Source: Cacajao melanocephalus (lineage: Eukaryota > Chordata > Mammalia > Primates > Pitheciidae). From it: a stretch of DNA of 64,000 nucleotides. Position 1 is the first letter of the stretch, and each line of letters starts with the position of its first letter. The notes beneath the pieces were generated by a model. It had not been told where the DNA came from. It ran no database searches and saw nothing but the letters and a program-made list of their open reading frames with translations. This document shows, piece by piece, positions 28,113-41,094 of the stretch. Where the stretch lies: assembly GCA_963573385.1 (NCBI GenBank), contig CAUYLG010022336.1, forward strand, positions 1 through 64,000, read 5' to 3'. The position numbers were made by a program, and so were the translations under genes.

Positions 28113-30600
28113 TCTCAATTTCTAGAATTTAGATAACTTTGACATGCACCTTGCTTCCATACACTTCTTTCCATTTCAACCACCCCTGCTCCTGGTCAGG
28201 CCTTATCACATTTCCCCTGGGCTACCATATTAGCTTTATAAACAGACTTTCTAGCTACAATTTACTTCTTCAAATCTCTACTATTCAGCCCCCAATTAAA
28301 GCATCTACCTACCTTTCCACTTTTATCCTGCCAGTTTCCATACATCTATGATCCAATCTAACCATTTACTGAAAATACCTCCTGCTATCCCCACATCCCT
28401 CAATATTTTCCCAGGGCTTCTACCCATCCACTTTTAGTGGTAAGTCTCTTTTCTTGCTTTAATGGTACAGTGCTGTTATCCTGAAACACCTACAAAAACC
28501 TTTCCTCTCCCATTTTCATATTTCACTTCTTCCCACTCCCTGCATGCAACTCAACCTGTGCTGTGTCATTCTCTTTAGGGTCAGCATCTGCCTTCTCCTG
28601 ATGGCCATTCTCTGGAGGTCAGAAACACTGTTATTCATTTTAGTTTTTCTCCAAATGCAAAACACGAAGCTTTATCCACAAGGGAGTCTAGAACCTTTTA
28701 ATTCAATTTGAATTTTAGGTAAGTACATTTTATATCCTGAGTCTTCACTACGTGAAGATTAAAAAAAAAAACCTCTTTTTAAAACCATCTATTAATATAA
28801 AGATTTGGTGGTCAAAATTAGTCAATTAAGGAACTTGACCATCTAAACATACGTATTACTCACAGTAATTAAAGATGAGTACCAATAATTTGAAATCCAC
28901 CATAGTATATAGGCATGTTTAAGTTAATTATGAAGTGGCAGATAAATGACAGGAAAATTGCAAAGACAGTTCTGCAAACAGAGGGAAAGCCAGAGTTAAA
29001 AACCCACTGGTTGGGCACCCTTGTTCAGAGAGTAACTTGCCTAAACATAGAACATGGTTCTGAATTACTATTCCCTTTTTTAAGAGGTTAGTTTCAAACT
29101 GTTTCCTAAAACTAAACCATGGTCTCAGGATACAATGGCAAAAAATAGCTTTGTATATTTACAGAAGGAAAATAACATGACATTTTATTGTGACATTAAA
29201 AGAATATGCAATGTAGCCTGTCCAACACTGTGCAGTCCACCATTCTAAATGGAAGACAGCAATATAAACACACCACACTCTGGGAATATGAAAACATATA
29301 TCTGGGCTTCTTTATTTAAGTTAATCATTATGTCATATGTTAACAATATGTTATTATAGGGTTTAATTGCTTTTGTGTCTAACAAGTTCTTTTGTTAGTT
29401 AACCTTTCACCCATAGATAATGAAAGACCACCTCTGTTGTGTCACTGGCTAGTTCATTAGGCAGAAATGCCAACTGTTTCCTCTACCAGTCTTAAGTCAT
29501 CGCAGTACCCATACCAAGCCAAAGGCATTCTAACAGCTTCTAGTGGCTTTCATCTGGTGGGTGGTTGCTGTAAGATTCAGAAGCTAACTTAAAGAAAGTA
29601 TGTAATATCCACATACACACAGAGAATCTGAGGATATTTTCTTTTCTAGCATTCCTCTGGAAGCATACCTTAACTCACAGTTAGCAACAGCGCAGCTGAT
29701 AACACTAGTTTTTAGGAAGTGGAGGAGGAAGTGGGAGAATCCAATGTGGCGATGAAGAAAAAAATATCATCTTTGTGAATTTTTAAAATTCAAATGATTC
29801 GTCTTGAGCATATTCTAGCTCAGTGAAAACTGTGCAAATTAGAGCACAAATACTTAAGTACTTTAATTAAGCAAAGAACACACCCCTAACATTTTGGTTT
29901 TCAAGATTTATTTTTGCAATTAAACTAATGAATCTCTTCAAGGAAATTTCAGTTTTTTAAAGAGTTCTCCTAATTGTGTAATTTTTTCCAGCTTGTAGAA
30001 TGCCCGATAAGAGCTCTTCAGATTTTCCAAAACACTCGCCTTACATTGCGTTGTGAAATACTTTGAAGGCAGCATTTATGCCCTTGGAACAGGATACTCA
30101 GGGTCCAGGAACAACACCTATTAACTCTAAAATTAAGTAAGTCACTTTGCTTCACACCTCTGGTGGCCAAGTATTAAAAAAAAAAAAAAAAGGCAAACAG
30201 TCTGCAGCTATGAATGAAGGCTCAGGAGTCCTTTCATAATATTCCAGTTGATCGTGGTCCTCATTGAGAGGTCTTACCTCATTTCCCACACATTTTCTGA
30301 CCTATTTTGTCTGCCTTTTCTCAGAAGGATTTTTCTTGCTTCACTGTGGACTAAGCAGTAAACTAATTATCTTGTTCAAATCCCTTTGTAACGCCCCTAA
30401 TCCTATTAGTCATAAGAATGTCTGAATACTGATTGCAAACCTTTTTTTTTTTCTTTCTTTCTTTTTAAAGAGAGAGAAAGGTCCAGTGATTTTGTCCTAG
30501 GGGATGGGGAGGGGTTGCAGTGAGCAGCTCTAGCCAGTTCACTGAAGGCAAAGGCAGTTCTGGCCAGCCAAAATTGCAGGCTACCTAACATACAGAAAAA
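28113..30600. other. Mostly unassigned; no gene seen
   Basis: 28140-28700 is pyrimidine-leaning and may contain more decayed L2. 28750-30170 shows nothing. An A-run sits at 30175-30192 and a T/CTTT-run at about 30441-30468. 30470-30590 is G-rich and unassigned. Confidence 0.4.
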
Positions 30601-30693
30601 TTTCTCTTCCTTCTTTCTTTCCTTCCTTTTTCCTTTCCTTTCCTTTCTCTTCTTTCTCTCTTTCTTTCTCTTTCTTTCTTTCTTTCCTTCCTT

Positions 30694-30728
<35 letters not shown>

Positions 30729-30785
30729 CCTCTCTGTCTTCTCATTCTGTGTCTTTCTCTTACACATACACACACACACACACAC

Positions 30786-30820
<35 letters not shown>

Positions 30821-30842
30821 AGAAAGAAAGAAAGGAGAGAGA
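30601..30842 (+). repeat. Compound microsatellite: CTTT/CT, then CA, then GAAA
   Basis: 30601-30760 is nearly pure pyrimidine (CCTT, CTTT, then (CT)n near 30697-30724). 30769-30816 is (CA)n with one interruption. 30817-30842 is GA/GAAA. The polypyrimidine and polypurine flanks can pair with each other. The open frames here are low-complexity artefacts. Confidence 0.98.
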
Positions 30843-32834
30843 AATATTTAGTTACCATTTATATCAATTTGAATGTCTTACAATAATCACCTTCTAAACA
30901 CTCCTACTCACAGCAGAGCATGCGGAACCCTGGACCCAGCCAGGAGCTCAACTTCACTTTCTTCCTTTTATCAAGGACATTTTAATGAACAGGATGACAC
31001 TATTCCAAGAAGTCAAAGAAGCCATATGAAGTAGAGGAAATGAACAAATGTTACGGTGGACCTCAACCAGCCCTTCCAGTCTTAACTTCTTTTCTTCAAA
31101 GAACTCTCACAAGTCTTGTTAAAGCACTCTCTCTCTGCCTCTGTAGAAGATGCCAAGACCACTGCCTCCTGCTGTCTATTACTGAGGGAACTTTAATCAC
31201 TTTTCCTTTTTTGTTCCCACTGGGGAAGGAGCCAGACTGCAGAGAAATGCCTGCAGTCAGAGTCAATGTTAAAGAGCATGAAATTTATCTGACTTCCATA
31301 AAAGATGCATTCTGCCCTTCCATTTCTGCTTTTGCTAGGCGGACTGCTCTGGGGATAGCTGCTCTGTCTTAAAAAACAAACAAACAAATATTTGCTTTAA
31401 ATATAGAGGCACAACATTACTCCTAGCATCCAATTTTCCTAGTCCACCTTGTTTGCCTATTCCATCCCCTTCCAAAAAAGTCTATGTTCTTGACATGTAA
31501 AGTCGACTTTTTCCCATTAAGAAAAGTGTTTCCTTATTGCATTATTTTTTTCTGATAGTAAAAGAAGGTATTGTTTTAGAAATGATCGCGAAGAAGGTAA
31601 GATATGAGTTAGAGGAAAACCCTTTCATTAACATTACTTCTGGGGTCTGAGATATATATTACAAACGTGAAAGCGTAGATTCCTTAGATCGGATCTAAGG
31701 TTGCCAACGTAACACGGTTCAAATACTTAGTGCTTCTATTTTGATCTCTCGCCGTCTTTAGCAACCAAGCAGCCTGTAAAGACACAGAAAGCTGGGTTTC
31801 TTCTGGACAGTTACTTGGCATACAAGAAAGGGTTAGTGAATGTCAAGTGAGTATGTTGATGGTATAGATGTAGATGTGGATGTCAATGTATAGCTCGTGG
31901 TGAAAAGGAAGTATGCATCACTCCTTGGATACACATGGCCCGCTGCTCTAAGGAAATTAAAGACCTAAAGAAAGTACGATGTAGCTGTTAGCAGTAGTTA
32001 AACTATAACGAGACTACAAGGCCCCATGGGTGGGAAGATGAGCAAGTTGTATGGTATTTGTAGAATGTGTTATTGGATACATAATGATTCTAGGTAGTTT
32101 AAAGAAATGTGTTTTATATAACAGGATGCATAAACAAATAGATAAGTAACTTGTGGTGAAGGTTAGGTTAAGGGTTATTCATTCATAGTAACTCTTGGCC
32201 TGAGTAAGAGGTGAACTATAAATTTAGTTGTGTTCTTGGCAAAGAGAAAAGATATTCTGTCTTTGATATTAAAACATACCAGCTATCCAGGAAAAACAGT
32301 TTTTTTTTTTTCCCTGACGCTGCAGTAGAGTGCATCTGCCTTAGAGGCCACATGAGAAAACAGTGCATAATGTCCTCAAAAACATTTCTACATAAATACA
32401 AGAGTAGATGTCTCAGCAGCGTCTTAGAATATCTCTCAAGAAAGTCAAGGGCATAACAGCAAGTGATTATGCTGGGATGAAATTCACATAGCTGAGCATG
32501 AGCCTGCAACTCTCCGATGGTCTAGCTTGTAAGATATACCCTAAATCTGAAAAGGATTCATGTGATATATTACAACATAGAACATGTGAAAAGAAACAAG
32601 AAAAAAAGAAACTTGTAAAAATGTATACTAATCTAAAAACAGTAATTCTTACAATGTACTTCCTGGACTGCTTAGTCTGTGTTTATTTCAGTGCAACACA
32701 CCCAACATCTTATGTTCTATATACAGTTGTAAAACACTCATATAATCTTTTCCTAGTTAATTTAATTTTAGTTTTTCTTCAAAAGTGCTAAATGAAAATA
32801 GGATTTGTTATCCTCATTTATTTAGATTATGATA
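30843..32834. other. Unassigned; includes a CpG-retaining patch
   Basis: No repeat recognised. A 110-codon frame at 31040-31372 has no recognisable domain and no supporting context. 31585-31765 carries about nine CpGs, a 19-bp palindrome ccttagatcggatctaagg (31682-31700) and inverted ggttgcc / agcaacc half-sites. A T-run lies near 32301-32311. Confidence 0.4.
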
Positions 32835-33214
32835 GATTGATTTTAACACTCTCCACTGATGCCCACTGACAGCAGATAAAATGCAAGTATGGCATAAAGA
32901 GATGGACTAGACCTGGTCCCTTTACACCTTCCAGCTTCATTTCTTGCTACTCTCTTCTTCGCTTATTACAATTCTGTAACTCAGATGCAACAATATAAAC
33001 TTATGGCACAAGGGTTTTTCATTCTCCGATTTCCCTCTCAAATGCAGTTGGTTCTTGGGTCCTTCTCTGCCTTTAGGACTCAGCTGAAACATCAGTTCTC
33101 AGAGAGGCTGTCTCTGATCCTCCCATCTAAAAGAGCTCTCTTCTTTTCCCACTCCATCCCATAACTGTCTTTTATTTACATCATGTTACATATTCTTATC
33201 TGAAATGATCTTAT
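32835..33214 (+). mobile_element. L2, plus strand, left part (split by L1)
   Basis: gacagcagataaaatgcaag, agacctggtccctttacacc, gctgaaacatcagttctcag, gaggctgtctctgatcctcc. Continues after the L1 at 34129. Confidence 0.7.
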
Positions 33215-33223
33215 TTGCTTCTT

Positions 33224-34119
33224 TTTTTTCTTTTTTAAAGCATTTGGATTATATGTACTTTTTTCCTTCTTTTCTTTTTTTACTGTACTTTAGATTCTGG
33301 GGTACATGTGCAGATCATGCAAGATTGTTGCGTAGATATTTACATGGCAAGGTGGTTTGTGCCACCATCTCCCCATCACCTATACCTGACATTTCTCCCC
33401 ACGTTATTCCTCCTCAGCCTTCCTCCCACTATCCCTCCCCTAGCCCCCCCAATAGATCTCGGTGTGTGATGCTCCTCTCTCTGTGTCCATGTGTTCTCAC
33501 TGTTCAACACCTGCCTATGAGTGAGAACATGCAGTGTTTGATTTTCTGTTCTTATGTCAGTTTGCTAAGAATGATGGTTTCCAGATTCATCCATATCCCT
33601 ACAAAGGACACGAACTCATCATTTTTTATGGCTGCATAGTATTCCATGGTGCATTTGTGCCATATTTTCTTTGTCCAGCCTATCATTGATGGGCATTTGG
33701 GTTGGTTCCAGGTCTTTGCTATTGTAAACAGTGCTGTGATGAACATGTGTGTGCATGTGTCTTTATAATAGAAGGAGTTATAGTCCTTTGGGTATATACC
33801 CAGTAATGAGATTGCTGGGTCAAATGGAATTTCTCTTTCTAGGTCCTTGAGGAATTGCCACACTGTTTTCCACAATGGTTGAACTAATTTACACTCTCAC
33901 CAACAGTGTAAAAGTGTTTCTATTTCTCCACATCCTCTTCAGCATCTGCTGTCTCCAGATTTTTTAATGATCACCATTCTAACTGAAGTGAGATGGTATC
34001 TCAATGTGGTTTTGATTTGCATTTCTCTAATGACCAGTGATGATGAGCATTTTTTCGTATGTTTATTGGTTTCATATATGTCTTCTTTTGAAAAGTGACT
34101 GTTCTTATCCTTCGCCCAC
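33224..34119 (-). mobile_element. 5'-truncated L1 (L1PA/L1PB-like), minus strand
   Basis: The poly(A) tail appears as T-runs at the left; ttctggggtacatgtgc is the 3'UTR end, and the element runs through the C-terminal ORF2 region to ccttcgcccact. A 9-bp target-site duplication ttgcttctt (33215-33223 and 34120-34128) flanks it. The tail is in two T-rich parts separated by about 20 unique bases (33236-33257), which could be a short 3' transduction. Confidence 0.93.
33552..33875 (-). pseudogene. L1 ORF2 C-terminal remnant
   Basis: A 107-codon open stretch on the minus strand with residues typical of the ORF2p C-terminus, for example PFDPAISLLGIYPKDYNSF and KCTMEYYAAIKNDEF. The endonuclease and reverse transcriptase domains are absent because the L1 is 5'-truncated. 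Not functional. Confidence 0.85.
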
Positions 34120-34128
34120 TTGCTTCTT

Positions 34129-34285
34129 AAAACTTTATTCATGTATATAATCATTACTTCTAGGTTCTGCACCATCAAATGTGTCATGAAGACAGAGAAC
34201 TTTTTGCTTCCTTTATGTCAGTAACAGAAACATAATAAGCTCCTCCATAAATATTTGCTAAAAATGTGAATGAACTATATTTTCC
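34129..34285 (+). mobile_element. L2 3' end, plus strand, right part
   Basis: cttctaggttctgcaccatc, catgaagacagagaactttt, ctcctccataaatatttgct: tail of the L2 begun at 32835. Confidence 0.55.
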
Positions 34286-36097
34286 ACTAGAAAAGACAGT
34301 GTCTTTCCAAATACAGAATAATGACTTAAATTACAATCCACATTTTATAAAAATTAGGATTGCATAGCAAACTTCATGGAAACAAATGAAAAAATAATTT
34401 CTGCCTTGATTATGAAACAAGCAGAGGAACTGATAAACTCTCACCAAGAAGTCTTTAAATGATATTCAATTACTTTCCATCTATTTCTAAAAGCACCTCT
34501 GTGTGCCCAGGATATGTTCAAAAACTGCATTTGTTTAAGAGGCAGCCTGATCCCCATGAAGTAGCTTCAAAAGAAAGTCAAAATCAAAAATCCATCTGTG
34601 CCATAGAGGACCTGACAGCTCATAACAAAATCACAGCAAATGGACTTATTTCTTAAGACACAAAGCTCCGTGAATATGGAGAAAAAGTGGTGTGATCTGC
34701 TGGCCAACAGCTCTCAGGTCACAGCCCCTCCTAATCCCCAATTGATACAGTCAACTGCAGTGACCAGGGCTAAAGTGGAGTTGAAGCAGGGAGCAGGATA
34801 GATGCCACTTCGGCATGTCAGCAATTTCCCATTTAAAATTAATACTGCACAATTGCCCTTCCATTAGCAGAGTCAAATCAGAGTCTTAGAAGCCCTTGTT
34901 TAATGGAAAAAAGGATGCAGAACACTATAGAGGCCAGGCCAGGAACCCAGTGGAATGTCTAGCTGTTAGATGGAAAGGAGAGATCATCTGAGTCGTAAAA
35001 TACTGTAATTTCTATTATGGCCACTTAGGGGCACTCAAAGTCCTAGGAATGGTCTTCTGAGTCCGAATATAGAACCCATAATTTTTAGTGTGAGAACAGC
35101 AACAATATCTCGGCATATCTTCCTAGTGAGTATCAGTTCCCCTCACACGAACATAACTAAGTTTTATAAGTTAACAATAATGAAAAACTTCAAAACACAT
35201 TTCAAGGAAAAGAAAAGCAAGTAAGTGAGTACCATGACCCAAGACAGTATTTTCCCCTTGGTAGCCAAGAGTATGACAGAAAAAGGCACCAGGGGTCTCA
35301 TGTGGCATGACAGCAGGGCTCCATCTCACCCTGAGTGGCAGGCATGCAGGCATTTCCTTTATTCTGCACGTTTATGGGTGACATTCTGTGTACATGTGTG
35401 TGTGCTTTGCAAAATATTAATTACTTCTGATCATGGTTACATTTCACAATATGGACTTTAATAAATTTGAATCTAAGGCCTCTAAGCGCAGAGATCAAAC
35501 ACATGACATTAAAAGCCAAACATGAATTTCAATCTACTTCTTTCACTCCCTGTGAGACTTAGCCCTCAGTTTTCTCTTTGCTGTGAATGACTATGAACGT
35601 GCTGACTTTGCAGTGTTGTACTGTGGATGAGATGAGTGAATAGTAGTTAGTACAGCATGGATCACGGGGTGGCAACTCAGAATGGGTTTTCTTCTCTTCT
35701 GAGCCCTTCAAGTTTGTAATTTAGGTCAGAAGACTTAGAAATGAATCGAGGAATGGTGAAAAGTGATCGAGAACAATTGTTTAAGAGATATGAATTTCAA
35801 TAACATTCTATATGTAGTTGGGGAAAAAAAGACTTTGAGAGAAAAAGCAATAATCTATGCATAGTATCTAATCATTACTAGGACGTTTTTAGAAGACTAT
35901 TACCAGTAGTGATTATCAGCCATTGTCAGAAAGGTTTCACAAAAAAAAAAAAAAAAAAAAAAAGTACAAATTCATAGCTTCACTTGTTAAAATACATCAG
36001 CGATGTTGGAAAAAATGAGAGCTCCTACAAGAACACTGGCCTGCAGCTGTTATTAACTAACTTTGGACACAAAATACTATACTCATAAGCACATCAT
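34286..36097. other. Repeat-poor; no gene seen
   Basis: No repeat recognised for 1.8 kb except a pure A-run at 35941-35963. 34650-35100 has more balanced base composition and could be a conserved non-coding segment (inference). The 78- and 60-codon frames on opposite strands near 35171-35461 overlap and look accidental. Confidence 0.4.
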
Positions 36098-36110
36098 ATA
36101 GATAGGTTTT

Positions 36111-36400
<290 letters not shown>

Positions 36401-36724
36401 ATAGGTAGGTTTTTAAAATGCAGCCATATGCTTTCAACTTTTAGAATCCGTAACGACAAACTTTTCACAAAATGGCTTTGATTCTCTGGATCTACAGACT
36501 CATTGTATAAGAATAAATTTTTTCCTGTGACCTTTGAAAATGAAAAAAACGGGTTCTAACAGGCTATAGGATTATGTCCTATTAACAGAGACATATGTCC
36601 ATTAACAGAGACACATACTCTTAATGTTTTATATAAAAATACTGACATTAATATCCTCTTCCTAAAGGAGCACCATCTAAGGAGCTGGCATGGTTTAGTA
36701 GAACCTGTGACATTATTAAAACTA

Positions 36725-36930
36725 AAAGCTATTGGTTCAGGCTGGATCACAACCATTTACAGGCTGTGGATTCTCAGGGAAAATCTCTATTTTATTTAAG
36801 CCTGTCTTTGCCTTTCAACTGAGGATTGAAATCTGCTTATCTTGCAGATTTTCTGAGGATCAAATGAGATAAAACAAACATACTTCTTAAGCTCAGGACA
36901 GCTATCCCATAAATGTCACATAGTGTTTGG
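36725..36930 (+). mobile_element. MIR, plus strand
   Basis: tggttcaggctggatcacaa, gcctttcaactgaggattga, ctgaggatcaaatgagataa. Moderately decayed. Confidence 0.6.
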
Positions 36931-36937
36931 TTAAAGC

Positions 36938-37165
36938 TTAGACTATGGAGGGCAGGTAGCATTCAGATCCTGGGGTGCCTCTACCTGGGCTCTACTCCCA
37001 ACTCCTAAATTTACCAGTTCTGAGACTCTGGGCAATTTACTTGCCTCTCTGCAACTGTTGATTTCTCTGGAAAAAACAATGAACTCTTTCCCAGACAGTT
37101 GTTTTGGAGTTTAAACGACATAATTTAAGCCTGGCCCATATGCACTGTTTATCATTGCATTTTTA
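36938..37165 (+). mobile_element. MIR, plus strand
   Basis: cagatcctggggtgcctcta, gagactctgggcaatttact, tgcctctctgcaactgttga, then gttttggagtttaaacgaca. Second MIR in the same orientation directly after the first. Confidence 0.7.
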
Positions 37166-37719
37166 TCATCATTACCAAATAACAGGTAATCTTTTTATTA
37201 TGCATCCGTAGCTTTTCAGCCAAGTATCATACCCCGCTCTCTAGAGCCCAGCTCTTGTTTCTTAAGTTATGATTTAAGGCTGTCCCTCTTGCTCTTTTCT
37301 TCTTCAACCAATTTCCAAAACCTTAAGCTACTCTATGTATGTGTTCGTCACAATTTTAGTTATCACCAACATACAAATAGCCCTACATGTCAAACTCTAC
37401 ATCCTTTCTCATTAATAGCACTTACACAGTGCATCTTTCCAGATCATCTCTGACTGGATAACACACTGTCAAATCAAGTGAAATATGAGTATTCTGCAAA
37501 ACTATTTTTCCCCTACCATCTTTTCTTACACAAAACTCCCTGTTTTCTAAAGAATCTGATTCCCCTGTCTCTGCACTCATTCTTTTACTAGCTTTGAATT
37601 TGTCTTTGTATATGTCATTTACAAATCTTCCCCTTCTACGTTGCCTCCTACACAGTGAAGGCTGTACTCAACTCTGTGCTCATCTGCCAGCAGTCCTGGT
37701 GATATCCTTTCCTTCCCTA
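37166..37719. other. No gene or confident repeat seen
   Basis: Pyrimidine-leaning sequence that may contain decayed L2, not assignable by eye. Confidence 0.4.
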
Positions 37720-37880
37720 CTGCCTCCGCATTCCAGGTTTGGAGCTCCTTCATTCAAGCAAGTGTTGGTTAAGTCAAAGTCAGCTGCCATGGGTTAGGCA
37801 CCGCACTGCGCACTGAGGGTGCAATGGTCAAAAAGGCAGCATTCCTGCTCTCAAGAAGCTCAGTCTATTAGGGAGCACTG
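37720..37880 (-). mobile_element. L2 3' end, minus strand
   Basis: tcattcaagcaagtgttggt, gggttaggcaccgcactgcg, cattcctgctctcaagaagc, tcagtctattagggagc: reverse of the L2 terminus. Confidence 0.7.
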
Positions 37881-40800
37881 AGCAAAACACTCATTCACTC
37901 ATTAGTCTAATAGAAAAAAACATAGGTTTCTAGAAAAGCTCCTAAGGTGACAGCAAATCCCAAACTGAATTGTCAGGGATAGTACAGAAGAGTCTTGAAA
38001 AAAGCATGATCATACAAAGGATTAGGGTAGGAGGGAGAGGCAGGCAGAGAAAGGGAAGTATAAAAAGGATGGAATCTGCAGTTCAGCATAGATGGAAATA
38101 ATGCTACCCTTGAGTTTTCTCCATTTACTACTTTAAGTTTTCAGCAAAAGTACCACTTTTTAATGTAAAGTGTTCATATAAAATCTGTTATCTTTGTGGA
38201 TATTTGAAAGACTCTAAAGCATTTCCTATGGGCTTAAAATTGAACTCACTAAAAGGAATTTCTATGTATTGAGAGTGGCTTTTCCCTTCACAAACTGATT
38301 TATGGACAAGAAGATTGAGAAAATAATATTTTTAGAAAGTAATTTCCAGCAAGTCAAAATTGTATCTAATCAATATGACATTTCTTTAGATGGAATTCTT
38401 GTTCTCTACAGTAGATATACACCACCCACATATGGATAGACTCATTTTTTTCTGAGACTATTTCATTCACATAAATAATAGCCATTAGAAGCTTGGAAAG
38501 TATTTATAGAAAAAAAGACTTGTTGAAAGCTCTGAAGAAACGGATGATGAGTCTGTTTGTTTGTTTGTTTTGGTGTGATGGAGTCTCGCTCTTCTCCCAG
38601 GCTGAAGTATGGACCATGGGTTTTAAAAAAATGATATTTTAAAAAACCTTAAACAAAACAATTACAATAACTCTGCAAAAATCCAACAAAATGGAATAAA
38701 GCATAAAATTTTGTGAAAAAACTAAAAGGTATTGTTTAAATACAAAGGCATTCATTACAAAAATAAGGTTTGCTGGTATCCACAAAGTCTGAAGGTCAAA
38801 AACAATCCAGAAATTGCTGGAGCTAAACTAAAACTGCATAAGCACTCATAATAAACTTCAAACACTGTTTAAAACATACCAAAAGTTCAGGGAAAATAAG
38901 CAAATACCATCCTTTTGGAAAAAGACAAGGGTTTTCATGAGACAAATTATGCCGCATTAATCAACTGAAATATTCAGAAAGAATAAATATGTAAACAAAA
39001 AATACATAGACATAACTTATTTGGACTTGCAACTCTGACATTAGTAAAGTCTCATTCATTGTTACTTTAAAATTTGAGTTACCATGGTACTGAGGACGAT
39101 TGATAAATACAGAAGTATCCACTAAGGGATATCTAGAGATGGAAAACAAAAGGTAATGAACACCTGGTAAATCTCTGAAAGCAAGGGGGCCTCTCACAGA
39201 ATGTTAACAAATGCTTCTGTGACTATTTATAAAAATATACAAATGCCCAGAAAGCAGATGTGCACATTGACTTTGTTTCTTAGTGACACAATTTGCATTA
39301 AAACAAATTCAACTAGAATTCTGTGGAATCATACTAGATTTCTGTATTTTGATTGTCAAATCTAAGTATTTTAATAAAATTAGACAAATATAAAATGGTA
39401 TGTACATTTTGTGAATAAATGGCAAACACAGTATTTGAGAAAAACCCATACATGTGAAATTTTATTATATAAGATGCTATAACATGCCTGGGATTTTTGA
39501 AGTTTATGGAAAACCTCATGGGCTTTTTGAATCATTTGAACTTCTTGAAGTATTTTCTGAAATTACTTAAAAAAAATTTTCTATACTAGAATTTTATTCT
39601 GGAATTCCATAGGTATTATGATGGGTAAGTGATCTAATTCAGAAGGAAGACCTGTCAGAGAACAATAAAACTTTGTCATTTTCATGAAATTAAGGTGCTT
39701 TGAAATTGATAAGCAGATAAAAGTGTTTTATGGCTAGTTTGTACTAACTTGATCAATTTAACCTTCCTGTAAAGTGGCAGTAGTTGATGGAAAAGTGTGC
39801 CAAAAAAAAAACATAGTACCATGTATGTTCTACGCCAATTCTGAGTAACAAGACAATGAACAAATGGTTTCATTTATACACTTAATTTACTAATTTTATG
39901 AAATAATCTAAAATATTACTTTTTCCAGAAGCATCAATCTTCAAAAGTAAACCAATGAAAAAAGAGAGAGAGAGATTGCCAGTAGATTCTTTAACCATAC
40001 AAATGGTATATCAAGTTGATCACATGAGCCAAAATCGCATTCCTTTAAGGAAACACATATAATGCAAAGTGATACTTTAAACTCAATAATTTAAATGAAC
40101 TCATAATTATACATTCTTAGTGGTGTGAATACAGAGTAAACTTAGAAATTTCTTATAAAGATAATTTTAACATATAACATTCATATTTGGATTACGTTTA
40201 TAAGGTCTACCTTCACTATTTTATTCCTTCATTCAGTATACAAATGTTTACTCTCTGACCCTTAATTGCCAATCATAGTACTGAAGGTTTAAGAGAGAGG
40301 TCCCATGTAAAATTGTGAGAATCAAATGCAGGCCTCTTGTGGCCAGTGAGAATTCTACCACTTCTCCATTTGTAATTAGGAGCACTCTCTTCTTCCACCT
40401 TGAAATATAATTTAAATCTTAAATGACAAATTTGTGTAAACATGTTAAACTTTTTATTTCTCAAATTCTAATTCAGTCACACTAAAATTATAAATTTTAA
40501 TTTATAATTTGCTTAAATTATAAGTTATAGTATACCTTTTTATAGGTTCTTTGGTAAATATTCAGGAATGTTGCAGAAAATGTAAATAATGAGTATTTGA
40601 ATTATGTTCACTAAGGGCATCTATTTAAATCTTTCCATTGTTCTAAGTTTCCTTTTCTGATTTTTAAATATACCTCCTTTTTCTCAATTAAGCTGGCTTT
40701 CCAGAAATTATAATAAGATCATCCCCAATCTCAATGTTTCCCCTATGTCTGGATGTGGATTTACTTTGGTTGTACTCTAAAGATGTGGCTCTAGTATACA

Positions 40801-41094
40801 AACTGTGAGTCACTCCTCTGGGAGAAGGCATGAAAGAAACATGGGGGTAACCAGATGACAGAAGCATAATAGAGATTTGGATAGTGATGTCTTAGAAAAC
40901 ATAGAAACGAAGAACAAGAAATAAAGGCAAGATGAATAGGTTAAACATACATTATCTAACCACCTCCTCCCATGCCCCGCCACAATAAGCAATTTTAAAT
41001 AAGCAATTTTAAATAGAGTGGCCAAAGTTAATAGTGCCAAATGGAAAAAAAAAATATCAGAATGATATTGAGTATTGTGCACACCCATTTCACT
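37881..41094. other. AT-rich, mostly unassigned; no gene seen
   Basis: Apart from the Alu scrap at 38556-38613, no repeat is recognised. 40485-40510 is a palindrome with 12-bp arms (aaattataaatt / aatttataattt) and a TT centre. 40986-41015 holds a short direct repeat of aagcaattttaaat. Confidence 0.4.
38556..38613 (-). mobile_element. Alu 3'-end scrap, minus strand
   Basis: (TTTG)n followed by gatggagtctcgctcttctc and ccaggctgaagtatgg; the match stops after about 45 bases. Only the 3' end of an Alu is present, by 5' truncation or deletion. Confidence 0.8.

Noticed and set aside
30581..30814. Minus-strand frames beginning with alternating C and V residues
   Set aside because: Translation of (CA)n and the CTTT tract; not a protein.
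31040..31372. 110-codon open frame on the plus strand
   Set aside because: No recognisable domain or known protein, no splice or conservation evidence, and length within chance expectation for a 64-kb window.
33205..33639. 144-codon plus-strand frame
   Set aside because: Antisense through the T-rich tail and 3'UTR of the minus-strand L1; an artefact.
35941..35963. 23-base A-run considered as the tail of a processed pseudogene or retrogene
   Set aside because: The upstream sequence has no recognisable mRNA, Alu or L1 body and no target-site duplication was found.
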